Shown: positions 8,194 to 16,407 of the stretch, piece by piece | How the letters are laid out: the number at the start of each line of letters is the position of its first letter | How positions within the stretch are numbered: position 1 is the first letter of the stretch | From: Desulfobulbaceae bacterium | GTDB lineage: Bacteria > Desulfobacterota > Desulfobulbia > Desulfobulbales > Desulfocapsaceae | Direction: 5' to 3' | Assembly (NCBI GenBank): GCA_008933635.1 | Contig: WBUQ01000009.1 | Location: 1-64,000, forward strand | Length of the DNA stretch: 64,000 nt | The notes under the pieces: generated by a model | The model's input: the letters and a program-made list of their open reading frames with translations, nothing else | Databases searched by the model: none | What the model was told of the DNA's origin: nothing | Made by a program: the position numbers and the translations under genes

Positions 8194-9411
8194 ATGAAGA
8201 AGGTACTTGTTATCGGCGTCGGGGCCCAGGGCAGCACCATTGCCAAGCACCTTGACCGCCACCCGCAGGTAGCGGAGATCGTCTGCGCCGACTATGACCT
8301 CGAGCTGGCGACAAGACTCAGCGGCACCCTGACCAAGGCACGGGCGGCCGGGGCCGATGGCAGCGATCCGGCATCGATCGTCGCCGCCGGCCAGGGCTGC
8401 GATCTCATCGTCAACGGCCTGCCGCTCGAATACAACCTCAAGGTCATGGAGGCCGCACTGGCAGTGGGGGCCGACTACATGGACCTCTCCGGGCCGATGG
8501 AGGAGATGGGGTTCGTCGAGAGCTACCGCTGGCTGTTCTCCGAATGGCATGAGCGTTTCCGGGCCAAAGGCCTGCTGGCCCTGGTCGGCTGCGGCATCGC
8601 CCCCGGGCTCGCCAACGTTCTCGTCCGGGATGCGGTCGAGCAGCTGGACAGTTGTTCCTTCATCGGCATCTATTTCTACGACGGGTTCGTCAGTCGCCGC
8701 TTCATCCCGTTCTGGTGGTCGCCGGAGGTGGCGCTGGGGGACATGATGTACAAGACCTTCCGTTTCGAAAAGGGCGAATTCGTCACCGATGTACCGTTCA
8801 GCCGGCCGCAGATGATGCAGTTCCGCGGTGTCGACCATGAGGTGCGGATGGTCGACCACGAGCATGACGAGCCGGTGACCATGGGACTGCTGGCCGATTC
8901 GGTGCTCAAGGGGGTCCGCGATATCGAGTTCAAATACGGCGGACCGCAGGTGGAACTGGCGGAATCCCTCTACAAGATGGGGCTGTTGTCGAAGGACACG
9001 GTGGACGTGAAGGGGGTCGAGGTCGCCCCCTTCGACGTGGTGATGCGCCAGATTCCCCGGGCACCGCGCTTTCCCGAAGAGATCCGGGCGGTGATCGACG
9101 AGGGCATCGTCCAGGACGAGGGCGCCTTCCTGGTCCGGGTCAGGGGCCGGAGGGACGGCAAGTCGCTGCAGATCGACAACTACACCAACTTCCCCGGCCT
9201 GGCCGAGGCCTTTGCCCGCTCGCAGATGACCCATGAATCGTATTCCACCGGCCAGTGCGCGGCGGTCTTTTCCTCGTTGATGGTCGAGGGCCTGTGCCGG
9301 GAGAGGGGCCTGCTGGTGCCGGAGCAGCTCGATGCCGGTTGCCGCCGCTATGTCATCGACGAACTGGCCGGGCTGGACATCACCGTCGACGAGTACCTCG
9401 AAGTGCGCTGA
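8194..9411 (+). CDS. Saccharopine dehydrogenase-like NAD(P)-dependent oxidoreductase
   Basis: An N-terminal Rossmann fold (VLVIGVGAQGSTIAKHL, ~residues 4-20) is followed by a saccharopine-reductase-type catalytic and dimerisation domain, as in lysine or carboxynorspermidine dehydrogenases. Length is 405 residues from ATG 8194, where GGAGAAGG precedes; ATG 8182 is a weaker alternative. It lies 51 bases after the polyamine-type binding protein and is probably in the same operon. Members of this family reduce Schiff bases between an amino acid semialdehyde and a diamine or amino acid, so a carboxynorspermidine synthase-like role is possible. The sequence alone does not settle that, and no partner decarboxylase gene is present here. 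Confidence 0.75.
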   Translation: MKKVLVIGVGAQGSTIAKHLDRHPQVAEIVCADYDLELATRLSGTLTKARAAGADGSDPASIVAAGQGCDLIVNGLPLEYNLKVMEAALAVGADYMDLSGPMEEMGFVESYRWLFSEWHERFRAKGLLALVGCGIAPGLANVLVRDAVEQLDSCSFIGIYFYDGFVSRRFIPFWWSPEVALGDMMYKTFRFEKGEFVTDVPFSRPQMMQFRGVDHEVRMVDHEHDEPVTMGLLADSVLKGVRDIEFKYGGPQVELAESLYKMGLLSKDTVDVKGVEVAPFDVVMRQIPRAPRFPEEIRAVIDEGIVQDEGAFLVRVRGRRDGKSLQIDNYTNFPGLAEAFARSQMTHESYSTGQCAAVFSSLMVEGLCRERGLLVPEQLDAGCRRYVIDELAGLDITVDEYLEVR

Positions 9412-9414
9412 AGC

Positions 9415-9825
9415 CTAGAGGATGGCCATGGTCAGCCGGGAAGCGCAGACCAGGTGGCCGTGGTCGTCCCTGATCCTGATCTCCCAGACCTGGGTGGTGC
9501 GGCCGAGATGCAGCGGCGTGGCCCGGCCGATCACCCAGCCCTCTTTCGCCGGTCGGATGTGGTTGGCGTTGATCTCCAGACCGACGCATTTCTTCCCCTC
9601 TTCAACGCAGAGGTAGGCGGCGACGCTGCCGATGGTCTCGGCTAAAGCGACCGAGGCCCCCCCGTGCAGCAGGCCGAGCGGCTGCCTGGTCCGGTCGTCC
9701 ACTGGCATCCGCGCCTCGAGCCAGTCGTCTCCCAGGGCGGTGAACTCGATGCCGAGATGGCTTACCAGGGTATGCTGCCGTGAGGCCTGCAGCTGTTCTA
9801 GTCCGGGTCTTCTTTTCCAGATCAT
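9415..9825 (-). CDS. Hotdog-fold acyl-CoA thioesterase (PaaI/YdiI/MenI family)
   Basis: This 136-residue single hotdog domain contains the family motif LGLLHGGASVALAETIGSVA (~residues 50-69) with the HGG turn and a downstream catalytic Glu, as in YdiI/MenI. The ending EIRIRDDHGHLVCASRLTMA is typical of the fold. Relatives hydrolyse 1,4-dihydroxy-2-naphthoyl-CoA in menaquinone synthesis or phenylacetyl-type CoA thioesters. No other menaquinone genes are close, so the substrate is open. The gene is convergent with the saccharopine dehydrogenase-like gene, 3 bases away. Confidence 0.85.
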   Translation of the reverse strand: MIWKRRPGLEQLQASRQHTLVSHLGIEFTALGDDWLEARMPVDDRTRQPLGLLHGGASVALAETIGSVAAYLCVEEGKKCVGLEINANHIRPAKEGWVIGRATPLHLGRTTQVWEIRIRDDHGHLVCASRLTMAIL

Positions 9826-9846
9826 CTTCGATTCTCCAGTCCGGTT

Positions 9847-10764
9847 TCATGTGCGGTTCGGGTGCGGCATCCTGCGTCTGAGGGTGATGCCGAAACTGGC
9901 CAGGACCAGCCCCGCCACCACCAGCAGGCAGCCAACCCACTGGCTGCCCGTCAGCTCCTCGCCCAGGACGATGCGGGCGGTGATCAGCCCGGCCACCGGA
10001 ACCAGCAGCGACAGCGGCGCCACCCGGCTGGCCGGATGGCGGGACAGCAGGTAGCTCCAGACCCCGTAGCCGAAGAGGGTGGCGCCGAAGGCGAGGTAGG
10101 CCACGGCAAAAAACGACTTGCCGTCGAAACCGGCAAGGGCGGTGGCGATAGTAGCCGGCGATTCGAGCAGCAGGGACAGGCTCAGCAGCGGCAGCGGCGG
10201 GATCAGCGCGGTCCAGATCACCAGGCTCAGCATGTCGAGTCGCTCGCCTTCCGCGCTGGCCGATGCCGCCGCCTTGCGGATGACGATGTTCGACATGGCC
10301 CAGAAGGCGGATGCGGCCAGGGTCAGCAGCAGAGCGGCGGGAGCGATGGCCGCCGCCGTGTTCGAGACCCCCCCGACCAGCAGGAGTCCGGCAGTGGCCA
10401 CGATGAGCCCGGCGATCTGCCGGGGAAGGATGGTCTCCCGCAACAGCAGGGCGGCAAAGAGGAAGGTGAAAAATACCTGGGACTGCAGGACCACCGATGC
10501 CACTCCGGCCGGCATGCCGATCTTGATCGAATAGAACAGGCAGCCGAACTGGCCGACGCCGACGGTCAACCCGTAGAGCAGCCAGTAGTGGAATTTCACC
10601 GCCGGTCGGCGGATGAAGAAAACGGCCGGGAATGCCGCCAGCAGGAAACGGATCGCGGCCAGCAGCAACGGCGGCACGCCGTCCAGGCCGAGGCGGATGA
10701 CCGTGAAATTGGCGCCCCAGACGGCAACGACGAGCAGGGCGAGGGCGAGGTCTCTGTTGGGCAT
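9847..10764 (-). CDS. EamA/DMT-family membrane transporter
   Basis: The 305-residue protein has about ten hydrophobic helices arranged as two EamA repeats. The first starts at residue ~5 (LALALLVVAVWGANFTVIRL, with the usual WGxN motif), the second near residue 150 (ASAFWAMSNIVIRKAA). Drug/metabolite transporters of this type export amino acids or small metabolites. It lies 21 bases upstream of the thioesterase gene on the same strand and is probably cotranscribed. Substrate unknown. Confidence 0.88.
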   Translation of the reverse strand: MPNRDLALALLVVAVWGANFTVIRLGLDGVPPLLLAAIRFLLAAFPAVFFIRRPAVKFHYWLLYGLTVGVGQFGCLFYSIKIGMPAGVASVVLQSQVFFTFLFAALLLRETILPRQIAGLIVATAGLLLVGGVSNTAAAIAPAALLLTLAASAFWAMSNIVIRKAAASASAEGERLDMLSLVIWTALIPPLPLLSLSLLLESPATIATALAGFDGKSFFAVAYLAFGATLFGYGVWSYLLSRHPASRVAPLSLLVPVAGLITARIVLGEELTGSQWVGCLLVVAGLVLASFGITLRRRMPHPNRT

Positions 10765-10983
10765 GATCCTGTCCTGTCCGGCGATCAGGTGAAACGCCGG
10801 CTGGGCTGGCCGCTGGCAGTGGATTTGCGCGGCCGGGAAGGTGCACCGCTGAATGTGTCCCGGCAGGTCTTTCGGCTGGCCGGGGAAACCTGTCTCCGGA
10901 CAGCGTGGCCGCCACCCGGCAGTGAGCGATATCCTGCCGGAAGAGCCGCTCCTCCGGCACAGGCCGGAAGGATCGGCATCCGT

Positions 10984-11136
10984 TTAAAAGAGCGTATAAA
11001 TGAAAGGTGCGATGGCCGAACCTTCGGTCAGGACAATCAGCGCGCCAAGGGCCAGTACGGTCAGAATGACCGGTGCCAGCCAGAACTTCTTGCGCTCCTT
11101 GAGAAATCCCCAGAGATCTTTCAGCAAATCAAACAT
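10984..11136 (-). CDS. DUF5989-like (SxtK-like) small membrane protein, 50 aa
   Basis: A 50-residue ORF begins MFDLLKDLWGFLKERKKFWL and ends SAIAPFIYTLF. A basic amphipathic start is followed by one long hydrophobic helix (~20-45). The sequence resembles the small proteins annotated DUF5989, which recur next to SxtJ-like proteins and NodU/SxtI-type carbamoyltransferases; in saxitoxin clusters an equivalent reading frame is called sxtK. The CAT of its start codon is at 11134-11136, only 5 bases after the SxtJ-like gene stop, so it is the last gene of that operon. No molecular function is known for the family. Confidence 0.75.
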   Translation of the reverse strand: MFDLLKDLWGFLKERKKFWLAPVILTVLALGALIVLTEGSAIAPFIYTLF

Positions 11137-11141
11137 GTTCT

Positions 11142-11564
11142 TCAGTATGGTCGGTTGAGATTTTCCGGTTTGGGCTGCCGGCTGCCGATCCGGTAGCTGG
11201 CGGCCTTCGGGTCGAAGGTCCGCCGCATCGGATCCTTGCCCAGCAATTTGAATATCATGGCGATCGGGGTGAAGACCGTGAGGTAGATGACGCCGAGAAT
11301 GATCCTGGTGTTGACGAAGCCAAGCACCGCTCCGATCCGCATCCACACGGCATGGACCGGCCGGAGGAGGGCGGGCAGCGCCATGGCGACGGCGGCAAGC
11401 ACCAGGGTCAGATACCAGGGCCAGGAGGTCGGGTCGATGCTCCGGTCGCGCAGCAGCGGGAAGACAATCCCGAAGAACATGGCGACGCCGGTGCCCAGGA
11501 TCAGGCCGAAGTTGCGCAGTTCCTTGTTCGACAACGGTTCGGTTTGCGGTGCATGGAGAGACAT
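11142..11564 (-). CDS. SxtJ-like membrane protein, 140 aa
   Basis: From ATG 11564 the protein has four likely hydrophobic segments, including LILGTGVAMFFGIVFPLL, YLTLVLAAVAMALPALL and ILGVIYLTVFTPIAMIFKLL. It ends DPMRRTFDPKAASYRIGSR. This layout and tail are those of the SxtJ family, small membrane proteins encoded beside O-carbamoyltransferases in saxitoxin and many unrelated loci. The start lies 16 bases after the carbamoyltransferase stop. It may help place the carbamoyltransferase or its substrate at the membrane, but that is inference from linkage only. Confidence 0.75.
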   Translation of the reverse strand: MSLHAPQTEPLSNKELRNFGLILGTGVAMFFGIVFPLLRDRSIDPTSWPWYLTLVLAAVAMALPALLRPVHAVWMRIGAVLGFVNTRIILGVIYLTVFTPIAMIFKLLGKDPMRRTFDPKAASYRIGSRQPKPENLNRPY

Positions 11565-11580
11565 GGTGGTTTCCGTGGTT

Positions 11581-13425
11581 TCAGTCCAGTTCGAATTCCC
11601 GCATCCAGGCACGGTCGTCGTCCCAGTGCGGCTGGTCGGTTTTGCGCAGCAGATAGTTCTCCACGACCAGGCAGTCCATGTGGGTGCGCATGAAACAGCG
11701 ATAGGCATCGGTGGGTGTGCAGACGATCGGTTCGCCGCGGACGTTGAAGGAGGTGTTGACCAGCACCGGGCAGCCGGTCCGCTCCTTGAATGCCGTGGCC
11801 AGGGCATGGTACCGGGGGTTGGTGTCCCGGTGAATGGTCTGGATCCTGGCCGAGTTGTCCACATGGGTGATGGCGGGCAGGGTCGACCGGGGCACGTTGA
11901 GTTTCTCGATGCCGAACAGCTGCTGCTGGGCCGCATCCATCGGGATGCGATGCTCCTCCCTGACATCGGCGACGATCAGCATGTAGGGGCTGGGGCGGTC
12001 GAGGTCGAAGAAGCCGCCAGCGTCCTCGGCGAGCACGGAAGGGGCGAACGGCCGGAACGATTCGCGGAACTTGATCTTCAGGTTCATCACCGACTGCATC
12101 GTGGTGTTGCGCGGGTCGCCGAGGATCGATCGGCCGCCGAGAGCCCTGGGGCCGAACTCCATCGGGCCCTGGAACCAGCCGACAACCTGGCCTGCATCCA
12201 GCAGCCCGGCCAGCTCCGGCAGCAGTTGCGGATCTTCCAGCCTGGAGTAGACGGCACCGAGGGCGTTGAGCTGCTGCTCGATTTCGCCGTCGCCAAATCT
12301 CGGGCCCAGGTAGGATCCGGCCATGGCGTCGCTGCGGCCGTCCGGGCTGCGCTGGCCGTCGTATTTGTCGTGCCAGGCGACCAGGGCCGCTCCCAGCGCG
12401 CCGCCGGCATCGCCTGCTGCCGGCTGGATCCAGATGTCCGCAAATGGTCCCTCCCTGAGCAGACGGCCGTTGGCCACGCAGTTCAGGGCTACTCCCCCGG
12501 CGAGGCACAGGTGTTCTGCGCCTGTTTCGCGATGGACCGTTTTTGCCAGCCGCATGACGATTTCCTCGGTGACGATCTGGATCGAGCGGGCAATGTCCAT
12601 CTCCCGCTGGGAGAGCGGGCTCTCGGGCTTGCGGGCCGGGGAGCCGAACAGTTCGTCGAAACGGCAGTTGGTCATGGTCAGTCCGGTGGCGAAGTCGAAA
12701 AACTCCATGTTCAGCCGGAAGGTGCCGTCGTCCTTGAGATCGAGCAGCCTGTCGAGGATCAGCTCGACATATTTCGGCTCGCCGTAGGGAGCCAGGCCCA
12801 TCAGCTTGTATTCGCCGGAGTTGACCTTGAAGCCGGTGTAGTAGGTGAACGCCGAATAGAGGAGGCCGAGGGAATGGGGGAAATCCATCTCCCACAGGGC
12901 CTGGAGCCGGTTGCCAGATCCCAGCCAGACCGAGCTGGAGGCCCATTCGCCGACGCCGTCCAGGCAGATGACGGCGGCCTTTCCGAAGGGACTTGGGTAA
13001 AATGCCGAGGCGGCGTGGGCCTGGTGGTGTTCTGAGAAGAGCAGGGGCGGCAGGTCGGCGGTCTTGCAGCCGCCGAGCTTGGCAAGTTCCTTTTTCAGGG
13101 TGGTCTTGATATAGAGCTTTTCCTTCAGCCAGACCGGCATGGCGGCGACGAAGGAGCGGAACCCCCGCGGCGCGTAGGTCAGGTAGGTCTCGAGCAGTCG
13201 CTCGAACTTGGTCAGCGGCTTGTCGTAGAAGACCACATCGCTGACCTGCGTGAGTGTGATGCCGGCCTCGTCCAGGCAGAAGCGGATCGCCTGGGCGGGG
13301 AAGCCAGGGTCGTGCTTTTTGCGGGTGAACCGCTCTTCCTGGGCGGCGGCGGCGATCCTGCCATCGGCCAGCAATACCGCCGCGCTGTCGTGGTAATAGG
13401 CGGAAATACCGAGAATATGGGTCAT
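11581..13425 (-). CDS. NodU/CmcH/SxtI-family O-carbamoyltransferase
   Basis: The 614-residue protein transfers the carbamoyl group of carbamoyl phosphate to a hydroxyl group, through a carbamoyl-adenylate formed in the N-terminal domain. The first domain opens MTHILGISAYYHDSAAVLL with QEERFTRKKHD (~residues 29-39) and HHQAHAAS (~131-138), which are metal/ATP-site features of the TobZ/NodU family. The C-terminal YrdC-like domain follows, with FGPRALGGRSILGDPR (~428-443) and NTSFNVRGEPIVC (~565-577). Length agrees with the family. Its stop is close to the SxtJ-like start and its start overlaps the SGNH-like gene by 4 bases, so all four genes form one operon. The acceptor is unknown; a surface glycan or secreted metabolite is likely. 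Confidence 0.93.
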   Translation of the reverse strand: MTHILGISAYYHDSAAVLLADGRIAAAAQEERFTRKKHDPGFPAQAIRFCLDEAGITLTQVSDVVFYDKPLTKFERLLETYLTYAPRGFRSFVAAMPVWLKEKLYIKTTLKKELAKLGGCKTADLPPLLFSEHHQAHAASAFYPSPFGKAAVICLDGVGEWASSSVWLGSGNRLQALWEMDFPHSLGLLYSAFTYYTGFKVNSGEYKLMGLAPYGEPKYVELILDRLLDLKDDGTFRLNMEFFDFATGLTMTNCRFDELFGSPARKPESPLSQREMDIARSIQIVTEEIVMRLAKTVHRETGAEHLCLAGGVALNCVANGRLLREGPFADIWIQPAAGDAGGALGAALVAWHDKYDGQRSPDGRSDAMAGSYLGPRFGDGEIEQQLNALGAVYSRLEDPQLLPELAGLLDAGQVVGWFQGPMEFGPRALGGRSILGDPRNTTMQSVMNLKIKFRESFRPFAPSVLAEDAGGFFDLDRPSPYMLIVADVREEHRIPMDAAQQQLFGIEKLNVPRSTLPAITHVDNSARIQTIHRDTNPRYHALATAFKERTGCPVLVNTSFNVRGEPIVCTPTDAYRCFMRTHMDCLVVENYLLRKTDQPHWDDDRAWMREFELD

Positions 13426-14783
13426 TGTCGAGTCTGTCTCTCCTGTTTCGTGGCACCGCCAGCCTTCACGTAATCGACTATTTCGTCGATGACATAATCA
13501 TATCCTCTGCTGGTCAAGTGGCAGCAGGCATCGCGATAGAGTATCTCGCTGTTATCCTTGAACATCATTGTCAAATCCTGAAACGCCACCCCGGATTGCT
13601 TCAGGGCCTCACCCTGGGCGATCAGGTACGGATATCCAGCTCTGGCAGGTTTGGCGTATGGGTGTGTTTTGCCCGAGCCCTCGAGGAAAGCGGCAGCACG
13701 TTCTTCCCGGCTCATCGGTTTGGAGTTGTCAACATACTGGTTCGGCTGGAGGAAGTGATAGTATCTGATATTGTGAGCCTTGGCCACGGTGTTCATCATC
13801 ACCGACGACTGCCGCCAGAAACCGGCCAGCTGCGTCAGCACCCAGTTCTCGTCATCCCGTGGGAAATCCGTTCCTGCCGCGATCATCCTCGACTTTTCCG
13901 CCGGATTTTTCCTGGCTGTCTCGAGATACTCGGCTTCGGCCCCGGCGATCCTCTTCTGCAGCGACGTGTCCTGGAGTTTCCAGATCAGCCCCCTGACGGC
14001 GCTTCGCCGTGTGATGTCGCGGTTTGTGCTCTCAGCCAGTCTGGCGCGCTCCATGCCCAGGAAGGCTTTGGTGCCCTGGATCATTTTCGCCTGGTAATTC
14101 TCCACCCCGGATCGCACCCGGGTATGCCAGACCCTGGGGAAGAAGGGATTGGTGCGGAAGGGAAGGTTTTCCACCTGCGGCAGCACCATTTCATTGAAGC
14201 CATCGATATTGATGATCATGTCGAAGTGCGCGCCCATCGCCAGATAATACTCCAGGGCAAAGAGCTGCTGCGGCTGCTTGAATCCGCCCAGGGCCAGCGT
14301 GTAGACCAAGATCTGCTTGCCCTGCAGTTCGGGGATGGTGGCCAGGGCCTGCTCGATCTTCCCCTTCGTCGAATTGTTGGCGACCCCGTAGGCGAACGAG
14401 CCGCCGGTGATGGCGACGATGGCCCGGTCCGGCGCCGCCTCGGGGAAATCGCGACCGTTGAGCAGCGGCTGGTAGCTGCGCATGCGGTCGTCGCAGAAGC
14501 CGATATCGGGACAGGCCTCATCGTGGAAATCGACGACAAAGCCCATGTAGGGATGCAGAATCTCCGTCCGTCGCTTTGTTCCCCCGCTTTTATTGATGTC
14601 GATATTTGCCGCTTCGCGCTCGGCGGCGACATTGGCGGCGATTATTTCATTCCGCTGCTGTTTGGCCTGCTCGTAGGAGTGCCACTCGCCCTGGGTGAAC
14701 CTGTATCCGAGCTGGCCGACTCCGAATTCGACCAGGATGGCGAGAAAAAGGATATAGAGCAGGGCCATCAGGAGTTTTTTCAT
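13422..14783 (-). CDS. SGNH/GDSL-hydrolase-like membrane-anchored protein, 453 aa
   Basis: An N-terminal signal anchor (residues ~4-25) is followed by a large periplasmic domain. Three blocks fit the SGNH fold: AITGGSFAYGVANN (~126-139) as the nucleophile block, INIDGFNEMV (~193-202) as the Asn block, and YRDACCHLTSRGYDYV with a late His. This architecture accompanies carbamoyltransferase/SxtJ loci, and such proteins are thought to act as esterases or acyltransferases on surface carbohydrates. The stop overlaps the carbamoyltransferase start by ATGA. It is the first gene of the operon, downstream of a terminator for the preceding unit. Confidence 0.75.
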   Translation of the reverse strand: MKKLLMALLYILFLAILVEFGVGQLGYRFTQGEWHSYEQAKQQRNEIIAANVAAEREAANIDINKSGGTKRRTEILHPYMGFVVDFHDEACPDIGFCDDRMRSYQPLLNGRDFPEAAPDRAIVAITGGSFAYGVANNSTKGKIEQALATIPELQGKQILVYTLALGGFKQPQQLFALEYYLAMGAHFDMIINIDGFNEMVLPQVENLPFRTNPFFPRVWHTRVRSGVENYQAKMIQGTKAFLGMERARLAESTNRDITRRSAVRGLIWKLQDTSLQKRIAGAEAEYLETARKNPAEKSRMIAAGTDFPRDDENWVLTQLAGFWRQSSVMMNTVAKAHNIRYYHFLQPNQYVDNSKPMSREERAAAFLEGSGKTHPYAKPARAGYPYLIAQGEALKQSGVAFQDLTMMFKDNSEILYRDACCHLTSRGYDYVIDEIVDYVKAGGATKQERQTRQ

Positions 14784-15126
14784 AACGGTTGCCTTTCTTG
14801 CGGAGTTGTCAGGGGTGAGGTGTGCTGTGCGGGACCCGGCTTCCTGACCGTAAGCCGGACGGCGTCCCCGCCTGTCGCGATAGCGCCCGATTCGAAAGTG
14901 GGTGTCGTATGGGGAAGAGGAAAATCAGCAACAGAATAATTCGGTCAGCAGATGCTCAATCAAAAAACTGCGGCGCCGGAGCAACCGCAGACGATAATCC
15001 AACCCGGAAAAGGACCGGAGGCAGGATACCATATTCGATCCGGCCCGTCCAGCACGACGCTGGTCCACGACTATTTCGCCATGTTCTGCCTCGCCTCGAG
15101 TGCCGGGTCGCCCCGGTGCACCATGT
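14784..15126. other. Intergenic region between two minus-strand units
   Basis: The 343 bases between the SGNH-like gene and the first ligase gene hold a minus-strand terminator (14961-14990) and must contain the promoter of the carbamoyltransferase operon. I see no convincing coding sequence; the short reading frames here have no ribosome site or recognisable content. Confidence 0.6.
14961..14990 (-). terminator. Rho-independent terminator after the ligase/aminotransferase unit
   Basis: Read on the minus strand, the stem CTGCGG...CCGCAG (14968-14990) encloses a GC-rich loop and is followed directly by six T (14962-14967). It lies ~136 bases after the stop of the 15127 gene. It separates the aminotransferase/ligase transcript from the carbamoyltransferase operon. 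Confidence 0.65.
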
Positions 15127-16407
15127 TCACGTGTTTGTGTTCCCGGAGTCGCTGATGTTCGAGACGAAGGCCCTGAATTTCGAGTGTTCCTGCTGAATGG
15201 AATCGACGACCAGCACCTTGAGATCGACAGGTTCGCTCAGGTATTCCAGCAGGCGCGACCGGATCGAAGAAATGCCGATGGGTCGGGGAGGCGTGCGAAA
15301 GACCGTCAGGAGCCGGAAGTGGTGGAGGTCCTCCTGGATCAGCCGGAACTGGTCGAGGCCTTCAACCTCCCGCAGGATATAATCAACGCCCCAGGGAGAG
15401 CGGGTGTCGCCGCTGGGAAGGCGGATGACGTCGGTTTTCCTTCCCCGGGGGTGGTCGATCAGCGGCAGGGCGCAGCCGCATGAGCAGTTCGTGCCGAGGA
15501 CGGTGCAGACATCCCCGAGGTGATAGCGGATGTAGGGCATGGCGAACGCATTGAGGGTGGTGATGACGGCGCTGCCGGGAAGTCCCGGCGCGGCGGCATG
15601 GCCGTCGTCGAGGCATTCGAGGACAAGATGGTCGGCATTGACATGAAGGCCCCCATGGGCCGGGCATTCCGCGGCAATGCGGCCGAGCTCGTTGCTGCCG
15701 TAGAAGTCGAACAGGGCGAGATCGAGGTCGGCGCGGAGGTGTTTTGCCATGGCATGGTCGAAGGCCTCCGCCGAGGAAACGAGGATTCTTGGCCGGGCAA
15801 ACAGGCTCAGGCGGTAGTCGATCCGCTGGAGCAGGGCCTTCAGTACGGTCGGATAAACCCAGAGGATCGTGGGCTGAAAGTCCCGGATCAGCCGGAGCTG
15901 CTCATCCGGCGGGAGGGTCGGGGAGATATTGATGCTGTCGTAGAGGCCCAGGCGCTGGTGCAGCCTTCGTTCATGCCTGCGGGCGGGGCCGAGTACCGCG
16001 AGGCGGTCCCGGGGCCTGAAGCCGATGGCCAGTAGCGTCCGGAATTCGACCAGACGTCTGGACTGCCAGTCGTCTCGGCTGAGATAGGTGAGGAAGGGTT
16101 TGCCGGTGGAGCCGCTCGTTGGGATCTTCAGGCAGGAAGAAGGGGCGGTCCCGCTGCTGAGGATCCGTTCCAGCCCCGCCGACCGCAGGTCTTCCTTGGT
16201 GGTTACCGGGATGAGGTGGAGATCGGCCGTGGTGTTGATATCCCCGGGAGCGATCCCTGCCGATGCGAACAGGTCACGGTAGTAGGGGACAGTGGTGCAG
16301 GCATGGTGAATCATCGAGCGCAGCCTGCTGTTCTGCAGGGTTTCGAGCTGTTCGCCGCTGAGCCGGCGATTACGCAGCAATGTGAAAAGTCTGAAAAGTT
16401 CGGGCAT
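15127..16407 (-). CDS. PaaK/CapK-family AMP-forming ligase-like protein (1)
   Basis: The 426-residue protein has the adenylate-forming fold of phenylacetate-CoA ligase and CapK proteins. The N-terminal LRSMIHHACTTVPYYRDLF motif (~29-47) is family-specific. The ATP loop reads PTSGSTGKPFLTY (~95-107), FYGSNELG (~219-226) is the adenine motif, and YIRYHLGDVCTV (~275-286) corresponds to the ribose-binding block. CapK-type members work in capsule or surface polymer synthesis, PaaK-type members make aryl-CoA; no acyl carrier gene is nearby. Its start overlaps the stop of the second ligase by ATGA. Confidence 0.85.
   Translation of the reverse strand: MPELFRLFTLLRNRRLSGEQLETLQNSRLRSMIHHACTTVPYYRDLFASAGIAPGDINTTADLHLIPVTTKEDLRSAGLERILSSGTAPSSCLKIPTSGSTGKPFLTYLSRDDWQSRRLVEFRTLLAIGFRPRDRLAVLGPARRHERRLHQRLGLYDSINISPTLPPDEQLRLIRDFQPTILWVYPTVLKALLQRIDYRLSLFARPRILVSSAEAFDHAMAKHLRADLDLALFDFYGSNELGRIAAECPAHGGLHVNADHLVLECLDDGHAAAPGLPGSAVITTLNAFAMPYIRYHLGDVCTVLGTNCSCGCALPLIDHPRGRKTDVIRLPSGDTRSPWGVDYILREVEGLDQFRLIQEDLHHFRLLTVFRTPPRPIGISSIRSRLLEYLSEPVDLKVLVVDSIQQEHSKFRAFVSNISDSGNTNT

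Noticed and set aside
11287-13035. 582-codon plus-strand frame opposite the carbamoyltransferase gene
   Set aside because: Shadow frame; the carbamoyltransferase signature blocks lie on the minus strand.
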